Source: an uncultured Caryophanales bacterium
Lineage (GTDB): Bacteria; Bacillota_I; Bacilli_A; RFN20; CAG-449
DNA: 49,328 nt
Assembly (NCBI GenBank): GCA_945929875.1
Contig: CAMEOO010000006.1
Coordinates: forward strand, 1-49,328
Direction: 5' to 3'
In this document: in pieces, positions 17,604-26,302 of the stretch
Layout of the letters: each line of letters begins with the position of its first letter
How positions within the stretch are numbered: position 1 is the stretch's first letter
Made by a program: the position numbers and the translations under genes
Notes under the pieces: generated by a model
Databases searched by the model: none
Told to the model about the DNA's origin: nothing
What the model saw: the letters and a program-made list of their open reading frames with translations, nothing else

Positions 17604-20285
17604 ATGATCGAAGTCAAGCATTTAAAGAAAACATATCTTGGTAAGAAAAAAGAAAAATCAAGAGGGTTAGTCGATGTTTCTTTTTCTCTTCCTTCCAATG
17701 GATTTGTCTTTGTTCTGGGTAAATCTGGAAGTGGTAAATCTACTCTTTTAAATTTACTTGGAAAACTTGATGAAAAAACTTCTGGAACCATCTTAATTGA
17801 AGGAAAAGACTTAGATACCTTTACTGAAAGTGAAATCAATTATTATCGTTCGACTTATTGTGGTTTTATCTTTCAAGATTATCAATTAATCAACGAATTG
17901 AGCGTTAAAGAAAATGTCGCTTTAGCCTTAGAAATTATTGATGATGAAGAAAATAAAGAAGAGAGAATCAAAGAAATCCTAGAAAAAGTTCAACTAACGG
18001 GATATGAAAATCGCTATCCAAACGAACTTTCTGGAGGCCAAAAGCAAAGGGTTAGTATAGCGAGAGCTTTAATCAAAAAACCAAAGTTAATCCTTTGTGA
18101 TGAGCCTACTGGCAATCTAGATATTAAAACTTCCATTTCTATCTTAAATCTACTTAAAGAAATTAGTAAGACTTGCTTAGTATTCGTGGTTAGCCACGAT
18201 GAAAAGGCCTCTTTAAGATATGCCCAAAGAAGAATTATCTTAGAAGAAGGATTAGTTATTAAAGATGAATATCGAGACTCTTCTTATTCTAATAATTTTA
18301 AAATTGTTGATAATGTCGCTTATTTACCTTATGAAAAAGATCTAAATAAAGAAGAAATGCTTGTATTAAATCAATATCTAACAGGAAACCAAATTTCTAA
18401 AATCGAACAAATTGGTAATGGTTTTAGACCTTTTGATAAAGAGATAAAAGGTGAAAACTCATTTTTAGCAAAGAAAGAAAAACTTAATAATAATTCTAGA
18501 AATAAACTCACTAAAACTTACTTGAAATCAGGATTAGCCTCTTCTTCAGTAAACGTCGTTCTTTTTTCTCTTCTTACTATTCTAATAATTTTAATTCAAA
18601 CTTTATTATCGTTTAATTCTAATAAAATATTTTTAGATAATGTCGATTTCTCAAATCAAGATGTGTTATTGATCAATAAAGTAAATGATACGGCCAATAA
18701 GAATAATGGCTCCTATTTAAGGTTAAACCCTAATGATAAGGATACTTTATTTAATAACTACAACGAAGAGAAATACCCTATAGTTAACTTTTGTCCCTCT
18801 ATCAACACTTTTGAAGAAGAAAAGCAATTAGAAGCTGGATATGTTAAGTTTAGAGAGACCTATGTAAATAGCCACTTAGTTTACGCCTCTTCTTGCCTTG
18901 GAACATCCATTGTAGATGAAAATTATTTAATAGACCGCTTTAAAAATGAAAATGGAGAGTTAGAAATTCTTGCTGGCTCACTAGATAATTGCAAAGATTC
19001 AACTTCTGTTATTTTAACTGACTATCTTGCTGATTGTATTTTAGATTCTCGCTATGAGAAAAATCTTAGTTTATCAATAAATGAAAACTATGAATCATTA
19101 GTAAATTCTAGAAATTACATTTTTTTCAATAATAACACAACATCTCCATTAAATAATTCTCTAATTGGTTGTATCATCAAAACAAATTATAAAGAGTCAT
19201 ATAAGGATCTTTTTCAACAATACGATGCAATTCTTAAGGAAGAGTCAAACACATCATCTATAAAAGAACTGATTAATTCTAAAGAATATGAAGCTTATTA
19301 CAAAGATATAGTAAATGGCCAATTAACCTTAGCTTTCAGTTTAAATAAAAACTTTCTAAATGATATAAAATCATCGTATTCTTCTTCGCGCGATTATGTA
19401 GTATTATACGGATTATTCGCTTGTAAAGAAGGAATAGTAACCGATTCAAGTATCCAATACGATTGGGGTTCCTTTTTTGTGGATAAGTCCTTAAAAGGAA
19501 ACCAAATAAAGATCGCTGCAACAAGAATACAAGAATACGCTCATCTACTAGGCGTTAAAACAAATGAGTTAATCGGTCAAACATTTACTTTAGCAAAAAC
19601 TGATGGAAATACTCTTCAAGGTCAAAAACTTTGTTCAGAAGAATTTACTATTATCGGTATTAGCGATGGCTATACCTACGTTAGTGAAGAAGGCTTAAAT
19701 CTCATCAGTGCATTGCAAATGAATGAATATAGCTACTTAGTGCCTTTAACAAATGAAGCTAAAATAGTTATTAATAATGCCTTAGATAATTCTTTTTCCA
19801 TAAACGATTATAATTCTTCTATATATACTTTAGTCTCTAAAACAGTATTTCTATTTGGAGATATATTTAGGGTATTAGAAGTTCTACTTGTCATCGTTCT
19901 AATTCTTTTCTTTTCTACCTATTCGATTAAATCAATTAAAAGCAAGAATTATCAAATTGGCGTATTTAAGTCTTTAGGAATGAAAGATAAAGATATCACA
20001 TTCATCTTTCTATCAAAAAATATAGTATTTGGAATTGCTTCATTGCTACTAACATCGATTTTAGCTTATCCATTCTTAGTTCTAGCCAATTCGCTAATTA
20101 TTAAAGCATATGCAGCTTTTCTAGAGAAAACTCTATCCAAACTCAATATATTCTATTTTCATTTTGATATCTTCGCTTATAATTATCTTCTAGTTATTTT
20201 AACTTTTATCATCTTTACAATCATTCCATTAATCCTAACTAAAAAAGTAACTCCAGCGAAAATTGTAAATAACAAGAATGAGTGA
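17604..20285 (+). CDS. ABC transporter, fused ATPase and FtsX/MacB-like permease
   Basis: 893 residues. The N-terminal ~220 are an ABC ATPase: Walker A GKSGSGKST (~40-48), signature LSGGQ (~142), Walker B LILCDEPT (~160), His switch VVSHD. A linker leads to TM1 (~312-335). About 400 extracytoplasmic residues follow, then three helices (about 755-775, 805-835, 860-882). One ATPase plus a 4-helix FtsX-type permease with a large outer domain is the MacB layout, working by mechanotransmission and often serving peptide or lipoprotein handling or resistance. Here both parts are on one chain. RBS AAGGAAA. It ends one base before a convergent gene, with no terminator between. Substrate unknown. Confidence 0.85.
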   Translation: MIEVKHLKKTYLGKKKEKSRGLVDVSFSLPSNGFVFVLGKSGSGKSTLLNLLGKLDEKTSGTILIEGKDLDTFTESEINYYRSTYCGFIFQDYQLINELSVKENVALALEIIDDEENKEERIKEILEKVQLTGYENRYPNELSGGQKQRVSIARALIKKPKLILCDEPTGNLDIKTSISILNLLKEISKTCLVFVVSHDEKASLRYAQRRIILEEGLVIKDEYRDSSYSNNFKIVDNVAYLPYEKDLNKEEMLVLNQYLTGNQISKIEQIGNGFRPFDKEIKGENSFLAKKEKLNNNSRNKLTKTYLKSGLASSSVNVVLFSLLTILIILIQTLLSFNSNKIFLDNVDFSNQDVLLINKVNDTANKNNGSYLRLNPNDKDTLFNNYNEEKYPIVNFCPSINTFEEEKQLEAGYVKFRETYVNSHLVYASSCLGTSIVDENYLIDRFKNENGELEILAGSLDNCKDSTSVILTDYLADCILDSRYEKNLSLSINENYESLVNSRNYIFFNNNTTSPLNNSLIGCIIKTNYKESYKDLFQQYDAILKEESNTSSIKELINSKEYEAYYKDIVNGQLTLAFSLNKNFLNDIKSSYSSSRDYVVLYGLFACKEGIVTDSSIQYDWGSFFVDKSLKGNQIKIAATRIQEYAHLLGVKTNELIGQTFTLAKTDGNTLQGQKLCSEEFTIIGISDGYTYVSEEGLNLISALQMNEYSYLVPLTNEAKIVINNALDNSFSINDYNSSIYTLVSKTVFLFGDIFRVLEVLLVIVLILFFSTYSIKSIKSKNYQIGVFKSLGMKDKDITFIFLSKNIVFGIASLLLTSILAYPFLVLANSLIIKAYAAFLEKTLSKLNIFYFHFDIFAYNYLLVILTFIIFTIIPLILTKKVTPAKIVNNKNE

Positions 20286-20286
20286 T

Positions 20287-20829
20287 TTATCTATTTAAAA
20301 AGTTACTAATTTTAGTAAATAAATTTTCATCATTTTGATAAGAAAAATTAGTTGCATCAATAGAAATTACCTCTAGTCCTTTAAAATCTACATCTCTTGA
20401 TTTTTTAATATATGAAGAAAAAGAAGCTAGATCATTTAATCCTATAGAAAGGTGGACTTTATGGCGATTTTCATTTTCTATTCTATTAATAAATCTCTTA
20501 AATAGAATTTCTTCATTTCCATATAAATTTAAAACTAGCACATCGTCTTTATATTTTTTTAGATAGTCTATTTCTTCTTGGTGAAAATTTGCTTCTAAAA
20601 TAATATTTGTATTAGAATTATTAGTGTTTTCTAAGGCATAAAACATGATATGCATACTAGCTTTCGATAGTTTTAAATTTTCTTCACGATTAGTAAAGCC
20701 GATTCTATCTGAAAGAACTTCTTTAATGTGGTCTTTAGTTAAAAATAAAACATTAAATCTCTTTGAAATAATATTTGCAAATGTTGATTTACCTGTAGCT
20801 AAATCTCCTGTAATAATTATTGCTTTCAT
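20287..20829 (-). CDS. P-loop kinase-like NTPase (AAA_33 type)
   Basis: 180 residues from ATG 20829, chosen because AGGGGAG lies just upstream; the longer frame to 20904 runs into the TraX-like gene. Walker A GDLATGKST is at about residues 8-16, followed by a kinase-like LTKDHIKEVL segment and a lid-like FKRFINRIENENRHKVH region. These features fit small-molecule or nucleoside/aminoglycoside-type P-loop kinases of the AAA_33 group. Substrate cannot be assigned. It starts eight bases after the TraX-like gene and is the last of a three-gene operon. Confidence 0.72.
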   Translation of the reverse strand: MKAIIITGDLATGKSTFANIISKRFNVLFLTKDHIKEVLSDRIGFTNREENLKLSKASMHIMFYALENTNNSNTNIILEANFHQEEIDYLKKYKDDVLVLNLYGNEEILFKRFINRIENENRHKVHLSIGLNDLASFSSYIKKSRDVDFKGLEVISIDATNFSYQNDENLFTKISNFLNR

Positions 20830-20837
20830 ACTCTCCC

Positions 20838-21611
20838 CTAAATAAATAAGCCGATTATCCCTAGCACTAATAAATGTAATGGATAATAAATATAGAAGGC
20901 CCATTTCATCACTTTATTTATTTTCTCATTATCACTCTTTTTTCCATTATATAAAGAAAGAGGAATGATTGAAATGATTACTCCTAGTTGCAAAATGCCA
21001 TAGATGACATTTAAGGTTAAAGAATAAACTAATGCATATAATGAAACATAAAACATCGACCAAATAATTTGCTTAAGAGGTTTCCCTCTATTAGTACCGA
21101 TAGAAAGGACCACTAAAGAGGCGATGCAACTCCAATCAGAAGGAAAAGATAAGATGCAAAGAAGAAAAACTAAAACAATTTTTTGATATTCTTTTAGTTT
21201 CGAAGAATCATTGACTCTAAGCATTAATAAACCGATAAAATAAGCCCAAAGAACACTTGCTTGATTCATAAATCTAGTAATTCCTCGCCCTGTTAAAAAA
21301 GGAATCAAGCTCATCCATCCATATTCGTTAAATACTTGTGACTGTAGCATGTAAGGAACATGAGAAATAAGAGCAAATATTAGTATTCTAATCATATATT
21401 TATTTTTATTTCTCGTGTAGTGATAACCTTCTGCGATAAAATAGGCCATGATTGGGAAAGCAAGTCTTCCTAGAATATGAAAGAAGATTGGTAAGAAGCT
21501 AGTTGGATAACCCGGGAACAATAACCAAGTTAAATGATCAAGGGTCATCGCTAAGATGGCAATCAATTGTAAATGTATTTTATTTAAAGGTTTCTTTAAT
21601 TCTTTTTCCAT
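20838..21611 (-). CDS. TraX-family membrane protein
   Basis: 257 residues with about seven or eight hydrophobic helices. It matches the TraX family: early LDHLTWLLFPG, GRLAFPIMAYFIAEGYHYTRNKNKY, and a C-terminal YYPLHLLVLG, which resembles acyltransferase-like membrane proteins. F-plasmid TraX acetylates pilin, but chromosomal Firmicutes homologues have no proven substrate and no conjugation genes are nearby. The ATG is one base after the stop of the upstream ASCH protein gene (TAATATG), so translation is probably coupled. Confidence 0.85.
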   Translation of the reverse strand: MEKELKKPLNKIHLQLIAILAMTLDHLTWLLFPGYPTSFLPIFFHILGRLAFPIMAYFIAEGYHYTRNKNKYMIRILIFALISHVPYMLQSQVFNEYGWMSLIPFLTGRGITRFMNQASVLWAYFIGLLMLRVNDSSKLKEYQKIVLVFLLCILSFPSDWSCIASLVVLSIGTNRGKPLKQIIWSMFYVSLYALVYSLTLNVIYGILQLGVIISIIPLSLYNGKKSDNEKINKVMKWAFYIYYPLHLLVLGIIGLFI

Positions 21612-21612
21612 A

Positions 21613-23106
21613 TTAATCTACGCTTATCTCTATGGCTAATACTCCATATTTCTCTATATTTTCTTTATTATAGTATACTTCCATATCTTCCGGTTTTGCT
21701 TCTTCGTTTTCTTTATAACCAATTGATATTTTATCGTGATTTAAGTAAAGTTCTTGAAAGGATTTATAATGATACAAATTAGTCACTTTAACGATTAATT
21801 TTTCTTTACTTACATTATTGGTAAACTCGATTTTATCTCCAACTTTAATTTTGCTTCTCTTCTCATCATTTAGTCGCATTTCTATCGTCTTAGAGCCATC
21901 TTTAATTAAAACATATGGTTCATCATTTAGATTCATTTTATGATATGTTACTCCATTTTCTAATTCATCTACGACTTGTATAGCAAAGCTAATATAGTAG
22001 GTAAAATCGCTATGATAATCTAATAGTTTATGTGCGTAAACTAAAGCTTTTTCTTTATTTCCCCTAGTATAATAATATTTCATTAAGCAAAAACAATTAC
22101 TCACGCTGGTAAAAAGAATCTTATTTTCTAAAGGGTAAAAACTTTCAACATTCTCTATGATTTCATTAGAGGAAGAAATGATGATTTCTCTTTCTAAAGA
22201 TTGAATTAATTTTTCATTCTTTTTATTTCTTCTAAGCTTAGAGATAAGTTTTTTTGCTTCATCAAAATTATTGCTATTAATATAATAATTGATTTGTATG
22301 ATTTTATATATTTTAACATAGCTTTTAATAGTTGGTTCTTTACATGTTTTAAAATATTCAAATGACTTATTTTTATCTTCAACAACAGAATAATTAGCCA
22401 TAATAATATTTAAATAGTTTTCACTTTCCGGATGGATATTATTCTTTCTTAAATCATCAATTTTATTTTTTAAATCATGGTATGACAGGTGGTTATTAAT
22501 TGAATTAATCGCTTCATTCAATGGGTTTTTAATTACTAAAACATAAAACAACATTCCTATACTAAAAATAGCGATTAGTATAGATAAAACAATAGACAAA
22601 ACTAATGAATCGAGGTAAGAAGTAAGAATAACAGTGCCTAATATAAGAAAAACAAAAATAATAAGAGACAGATTTCTAATCTTAACTTGCTCAATAGAAA
22701 AATAGCCTATAGGCAAAGTTTTTTTACCTTCATTATTTGACGAATCTTTTATACTTGAATTTCTAATGATAGTAACAATAACGATAACCACAAAAGGAAT
22801 AGAAAATAACCATAAAGTAACATTATATAAAGAAAGTAGTTTTCCTTCATTATACATAAAAAAAGCAACCACGAAGGTAGAGACTAGATATAGCCCTTTT
22901 CTAAGAGGAGATTTCTTTTCTATAATCCATTCTAATATTAACAATACTAAAATAATCAAATAAATAACACTTGGTATAAATTGTAAAAAACCACTTAAAA
23001 TCAATCCATTATCTTCATTCATTTGCCCAAAAAAACAAAATAAAGATAAAATAACCGCTAGAAATAATTCAATAAAATATAAACTTTTCGCACTGATTCT
23101 TTTCAC
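21613..23106 (-). CDS. Multi-span membrane protein with C-terminal ASCH domain
   Basis: About 497 residues. The N-terminal ~200 have six hydrophobic helices. Residues ~205-385 are helical, with a TPR-like look (repeated LRKNN, NYYINSNNFDEAKKL, YYYTRGNKEKALVYA). The last ~105 form an ASCH domain: GSKTIEMRLNDEKRSKIKVGDKIEF and the VTNLYHYKSFQELY tail. ASCH domains have a PUA-like RNA-binding fold and are usually soluble small proteins, so membrane attachment is odd. I start at GTG 23106, since GAGGTGG precedes it; the ATG at 23118 would be only about five bases from the predicted transcript start. It is first gene of an operon with TraX-like and kinase genes. Confidence 0.75.
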   Translation of the reverse strand: MKRISAKSLYFIELFLAVILSLFCFFGQMNEDNGLILSGFLQFIPSVIYLIILVLLILEWIIEKKSPLRKGLYLVSTFVVAFFMYNEGKLLSLYNVTLWLFSIPFVVIVIVTIIRNSSIKDSSNNEGKKTLPIGYFSIEQVKIRNLSLIIFVFLILGTVILTSYLDSLVLSIVLSILIAIFSIGMLFYVLVIKNPLNEAINSINNHLSYHDLKNKIDDLRKNNIHPESENYLNIIMANYSVVEDKNKSFEYFKTCKEPTIKSYVKIYKIIQINYYINSNNFDEAKKLISKLRRNKKNEKLIQSLEREIIISSSNEIIENVESFYPLENKILFTSVSNCFCLMKYYYTRGNKEKALVYAHKLLDYHSDFTYYISFAIQVVDELENGVTYHKMNLNDEPYVLIKDGSKTIEMRLNDEKRSKIKVGDKIEFTNNVSKEKLIVKVTNLYHYKSFQELYLNHDKISIGYKENEEAKPEDMEVYYNKENIEKYGVLAIEISVD

Positions 23107-23129
23107 GTTCCACCTCATGCGTCATTTTG

Positions 23130-23138
23130 ATTATAGCA
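23130..23138 (-). promoter_or_regulatory. Extended -10 promoter of the ASCH operon
   Basis: Minus strand TGCTATAAT (23138-23130): a perfect -10 with TGn extension and no good -35. Transcription would begin near 23123, leaving a very short leader that supports the GTG start at 23106. Confidence 0.65.
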
Positions 23139-23268
23139 AAGAAAACATTATTTTTCAGTAATATCGTCACTAATTAGCATTTAACATTATAAATAATACT
23201 ATTTTTTCAATTAAACTCTTTTTTTTATTTTTAGTGTTAACTAATGTTATACAAAAGGAGATGTTTTT

Positions 23269-23753
23269 ATGGCTTATTTTCTTAAAGTTTCTCATTTAAA
23301 AAAAGGTGACTATTTACAAATCTATGATTCTTTTCATGATAAAGAAAAAAACATTCTGTTCATGAATCTTATAAGGCTTTAGGTTATCTTGATGATCTTT
23401 TTTCTTTTTATAAAGCTGAAGTTGATAAGATGAATAAGAAAGTTAAAAAAGATAAAGAAGAACTCGCGATTAGAAAGATTGATGAATCCCCAATTAAGAA
23501 TTTTGGTTATTTTCTCATAAAAGGTATTTTTAATAAATTAGGCGTTGAGTTTCATCTTTATTTATTAGATAAGATTGAAAAAGAAGCGATATCTACTTAT
23601 GATTCCTTATTAAATATGGTTTCCGCTAAAATCATTAATCCTTGTTCAACAATATGAAAGTTTTCGTTCTTCTTTACATACTCCCATTTGTCTTAATCTT
23701 CTATATATTATCTTCAGACATTTAAACTTATTTATTTCTTATGATGTCACTTT
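23269..23753 (+). pseudogene. Truncated, frameshifted IS1634/IS4-like DDE transposase
   Basis: ATG 23269 has a good RBS (AAAAGGAG). It reads MAYFLKVSHLKKGDYLQIYDSF, the typical N-terminus of IS1634-like transposases. The frame breaks at an A-run (GAA AAA AAC, about 23341-23352). Sequence then continues in the -1 frame as HSVHESYKALGYLDDL and on to AKIINPCSTI, matching the same protein. A second frame change follows near 23650 and the catalytic region is absent. The element is therefore inactive. Its 3' part was lost, apparently where it abuts the AAA ATPase gene. Confidence 0.8.
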
Positions 23754-24995
23754 TCAAATTAAACTTATTGGGCATAACCAACAATTCCTATTTATTGGTT
23801 GTAGTTTGTTTGTCATGCAAATGACTATACCAGTTGCAATATCATTTGAATATTTGTTTAATACTGAAAAATTCTTATCCGGATTATTTGGACTTACACC
23901 TTTTTTTATTTCTATAGGATATATAGTATCCCCTTCTATATATAATAAATCAACTTCTTTTTGATCTTTATCTCTATAATAATATAAATTCATTCTAGGT
24001 TCTAAGCCATAACTAGTCATATTTTTAATTATTTCACTAACTACAAAAGTTTCAAATATAGCTCCTGCTAAAGCTCCAACTTCTAATGTTTCTTGATTTG
24101 GATATTTAGCTAAATAGGAACATAATCCAGTATCCATAAAATATAATTTTGGTGATTTTATGATTCTATTTGATAAGTTGCTTGAAAATGGTTGAAGTAA
24201 ATAAATAATCCCTGATGATTCTAAAATACTTATCCAGTTTTTAATTGTCTTTGAATCAACACCAATTTCTTTAGCAATAGTTGAATAGTTTAATTCTTGT
24301 GCTGTTCTTACAGCGATATATTGCATAAAATTATAGAATTCTATTGTTTTACCCACATTCAATAATTGTTTAACATCTCTTTCAATATATGTGTTTATAT
24401 ATGATGAAAAATAGTTATTTCTTTCGATTGTTTTTGTAGCAATGCTTGGCATTCCACCATTAAAAATTCTTTTAAATATTTCTTTTGAATCACAAGCTTC
24501 TATATTTGATTTATTTTTTAATACATCTATTTTAGGCAAAAATAATGTGCCATCATTTCCATTAATTTCTGCATTAGATAATGAATATAAACTTAACACT
24601 CCCACTCTACCTGCTAAAGATTCACTAACGTCTTTCATAACCTTAAATTGTTGTGAGCCTGTTAACCAAAATAAAGATTTTAGTTCAGTATTATTTTTTA
24701 ATGCCTTTAAATTTTCTTCATCAACAATCATTTTAATATATGGTAATAAATTTGGGGCATATTGTATTTCATCAATTAATAATGGAAAAGAGTATTGTTC
24801 TAAAAAATACTTAGGATCAGATAATGCTAAATTTCTAGCATCTAAATCATCTAAAGTTACATAATTCATATTATCTTCTTTAATCATTTGTAGCATTGTT
24901 GATTTACCAACTTGTCTTGCACCTGAAATTACAATTACAGGAAATTCATTTGCCATCTTTTTGATTGTTTTTTCAATTGTTCTTTTAATATACAT
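23754..24995 (-). CDS. AAA_14/DUF4143 ATPase
   Basis: About 413 residues. N-terminal AAA domain: Walker A GARQVGKST (~25-33), Walker B FPLLIDEIQY (~72-81), sensor-like WLTGSQQF. A winged-helix segment (IAKEIGVDSKTIKNWISIL) follows. The C-terminal DUF4143 domain resembles a PD-(D/E)XK nuclease fold: EVDLLY then PIEIKKG. Such proteins are widespread and variably present in Firmicutes; their role is poorly defined. ATG 24995 and TTG 25001 both follow AAGGA, which is slightly long for the first and ideal for the second. It lies between insertion-sequence remnants, so it may have arrived with them. Confidence 0.85.
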   Translation of the reverse strand: MYIKRTIEKTIKKMANEFPVIVISGARQVGKSTMLQMIKEDNMNYVTLDDLDARNLALSDPKYFLEQYSFPLLIDEIQYAPNLLPYIKMIVDEENLKALKNNTELKSLFWLTGSQQFKVMKDVSESLAGRVGVLSLYSLSNAEINGNDGTLFLPKIDVLKNKSNIEACDSKEIFKRIFNGGMPSIATKTIERNNYFSSYINTYIERDVKQLLNVGKTIEFYNFMQYIAVRTAQELNYSTIAKEIGVDSKTIKNWISILESSGIIYLLQPFSSNLSNRIIKSPKLYFMDTGLCSYLAKYPNQETLEVGALAGAIFETFVVSEIIKNMTSYGLEPRMNLYYYRDKDQKEVDLLYIEGDTIYPIEIKKGVSPNNPDKNFSVLNKYSNDIATGIVICMTNKLQPINRNCWLCPISLI

Positions 24996-25001
24996 TATCA
25001 A

Positions 25002-25386
25002 TCACGTCCTTTTCGGATTCTAATTCCATTTTGGTCGTTTTTCTTTCTTAAGTCAATAGAAAAGAATTCATTTTATCATTTTTTATATTATTACTATGAT
25101 TTTAACGAAGAAAATAACCCTGTTCAAGGATAATATTTTTCTGCTATATACATCACCTACAAATAGCATACTTCCATTTTTTGATAAAAATCGATTTTCA
25201 TTTTTTTCTATTTTTATTTTAACTTTTTCCTTCTTCTTATTTTTTTGCTGTATAGATGCGCTGATTTTTTTAAGTTTTCACTGTTCTGCCCAATTTACAC
25301 TTCCCCTAGGGGAAGGCAACATAAAAGATACTACTTAAATAAATATATTAATACACAATTTGATTTGTACTTGTAAATATCATAAT
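25002..25386. other. Non-coding, T-rich stretch in the IS graveyard
   Basis: Open frames here (including one of 80 codons on the plus strand) are T-rich, lack an RBS and look like no protein. The only sharp feature is the GC-rich palindrome at 25300-25315. Confidence 0.55.
25300..25315. repeat. Perfect 16 bp GC-rich palindrome
   Basis: CTTCCCCTAGGGGAAG equals its own reverse complement and is conspicuously GC-rich against an AT-rich background. No T-run follows. It could be a mobile-element end or a protein-binding site; I cannot tell which. Confidence 0.6.
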
Positions 25387-25476
25387 GGAATTGTAGGAAA
25401 TCATCGGTTGAAAATGTTGGTTTCTAACAGTTCCTTTTCTTTTGATTTATAATCTCTATATGGAGGTTTAAACAAA
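25387..25476 (+). mobile_element. IS21-type left-end leader, copy 1 (with hairpin)
   Basis: A hairpin (25387-25400 with 25421-25434, 13 of 14 pairs) is followed by TTTTCTTTT, then an RBS (GGAGG) and the ATG at 25477. The same ordered pieces (CATCGGTTG, TTCCTTTTCTTTT, TAATCTC, AGAAAAGATAT) recur on the minus strand at 26250-26165, upstream of an IstA remnant. I therefore read it as a second copy of an IS21-type 5' end. Confidence 0.65.
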
Positions 25477-25674
25477 ATGAGAAAAGATATCAATATATTA
25501 TTTTCTAATATTAATTCTTATCCAAGGAAATCCTTAAATGGAAAAACTCCTTACCAATGTGTTGAAGAAGATGCACGTTTAGGTAAAGAGTTCCTAGATC
25601 TTATTGGTATCAATAAGGTTGATTGTGATGGTGTGGTATTAAATCCATCATTACTTAAGAAGATTAAAAAGTAG
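25477..25674 (+). pseudogene. Chimeric transposase fragment: IS21 IstA start joined to a DDE transposase tail
   Basis: 65 codons. The first five (MRKDI) and everything upstream match the start of the IstA remnant on the opposite strand. From NILFSNINSYPRKSLNGKTPYQ onward the sequence looks like the C-terminus of an IS30-like DDE transposase (NINSYPRKSLNGK..PY... then LNPSLLKK). No catalytic residues are present. It has an RBS and an intact short frame but should not be a functional transposase. The join suggests deletion or insertion between two elements. The IS30 label is from memory of the family's C-terminal pattern. Confidence 0.6.
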
Positions 25675-25916
25675 TCCACAACTACTAATTAATCATTCCC
25701 CCGAAGAAGTCACTAATCATATATATATTTGTTGCACTTAGTAAAAAAAACATTTTATCTAAGTATTTTTATCATGCTTTCTTCTACCTAAATGTTAATT
25801 GTTTTTTTAAATAATTACAAATAAAAACAGCGATATTTAAGATAATTGATTCAAAAACGCTCGCTTTTTTATCAATTTCGTGTTTATTACTGTTATAGTT
25901 GCAGTTAGTTATTTAA
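25675..25916. other. Intergenic DNA between IS remnants
   Basis: AT-rich sequence with no supported gene or RNA. It separates the plus-strand chimera from the minus-strand IstA remnant. Confidence 0.5.
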
Positions 25917-26177
25917 TCAACCTACTTTCTTACAAATAAATTTATAGATTAAATTATAGGAACAGCATGGTTTAAGCTTTTCATTAATTATCTCTTTATA
26001 AGGATCCAATTTAGAAGGCATTTGTTTTCTTATTAGCGGTTTACTTTCATCTTGATAAAAATACTTTTTAGCAGTTCTATAATCACATCCCCACGCCTTA
26101 GCAAGTTCAGCAAAGTTTGGTTTTATTTAATCCATTTTTAATGTTTTTATCCTCTCATAAATATCTTTTCTAATTTG
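25917..26177 (-). pseudogene. IS21-family transposase IstA, N-terminal remnant
   Basis: On the minus strand the frame reads RKDIYERIKTLKMD, then an in-frame TAA, then IKPNFAELAKAWGCDYRTAKKYF and KQMPSKLDPYKEIINEKLK. This is the N-terminal helix-turn-helix region of IS21-type IstA, whose usual next section is '..SKLDPYK..I...L'. The start codon is lost (the ATG of the other copy corresponds to ATT/TTA here) and the frame ends at TGA 25917-25919, so the catalytic domain and istB are missing. Confidence 0.8.
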
Positions 26178-26204
26178 TTATTACCACCACGATGAGATTA
26201 TGGC

Positions 26205-26247
26205 AAAAGAAAAGGAATTGTTGGCAACCGATGCTTTCCAACAATTC
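26205..26247 (-). terminator. Terminator hairpin in IS21 leader, copy 2; also closes the SGNH operon
   Basis: Minus strand GAATTGTTGG (26247-26238) pairs perfectly with CCAACAATTC (26224-26215), followed by CTTTTCTTTT. It lies 56 bases after the SGNH hydrolase stop codon and just before the IstA remnant. It corresponds in position to the hairpin at 25387-25434. Confidence 0.8.
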
Positions 26248-26302
26248 TTTTATGATATTTACAACTTAATTAGTAAATTAATAGAAGAAGTACAAACTTT
26301 TA

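Noticed and set aside
13081-25001. Defence island built around the SNF2 helicase and the AAA/DUF4143 ATPase
   Set aside because: The two genes are 6 kb apart, with an ordinary transporter and other operons between. No restriction, toxin-antitoxin or nuclease effector is adjacent, so the evidence is too thin to call a system.
25096-25338. 80-codon plus-strand frame in the IS graveyard
   Set aside because: Phe/Leu-rich because the DNA is T-rich, with no RBS and no recognisable protein pattern.
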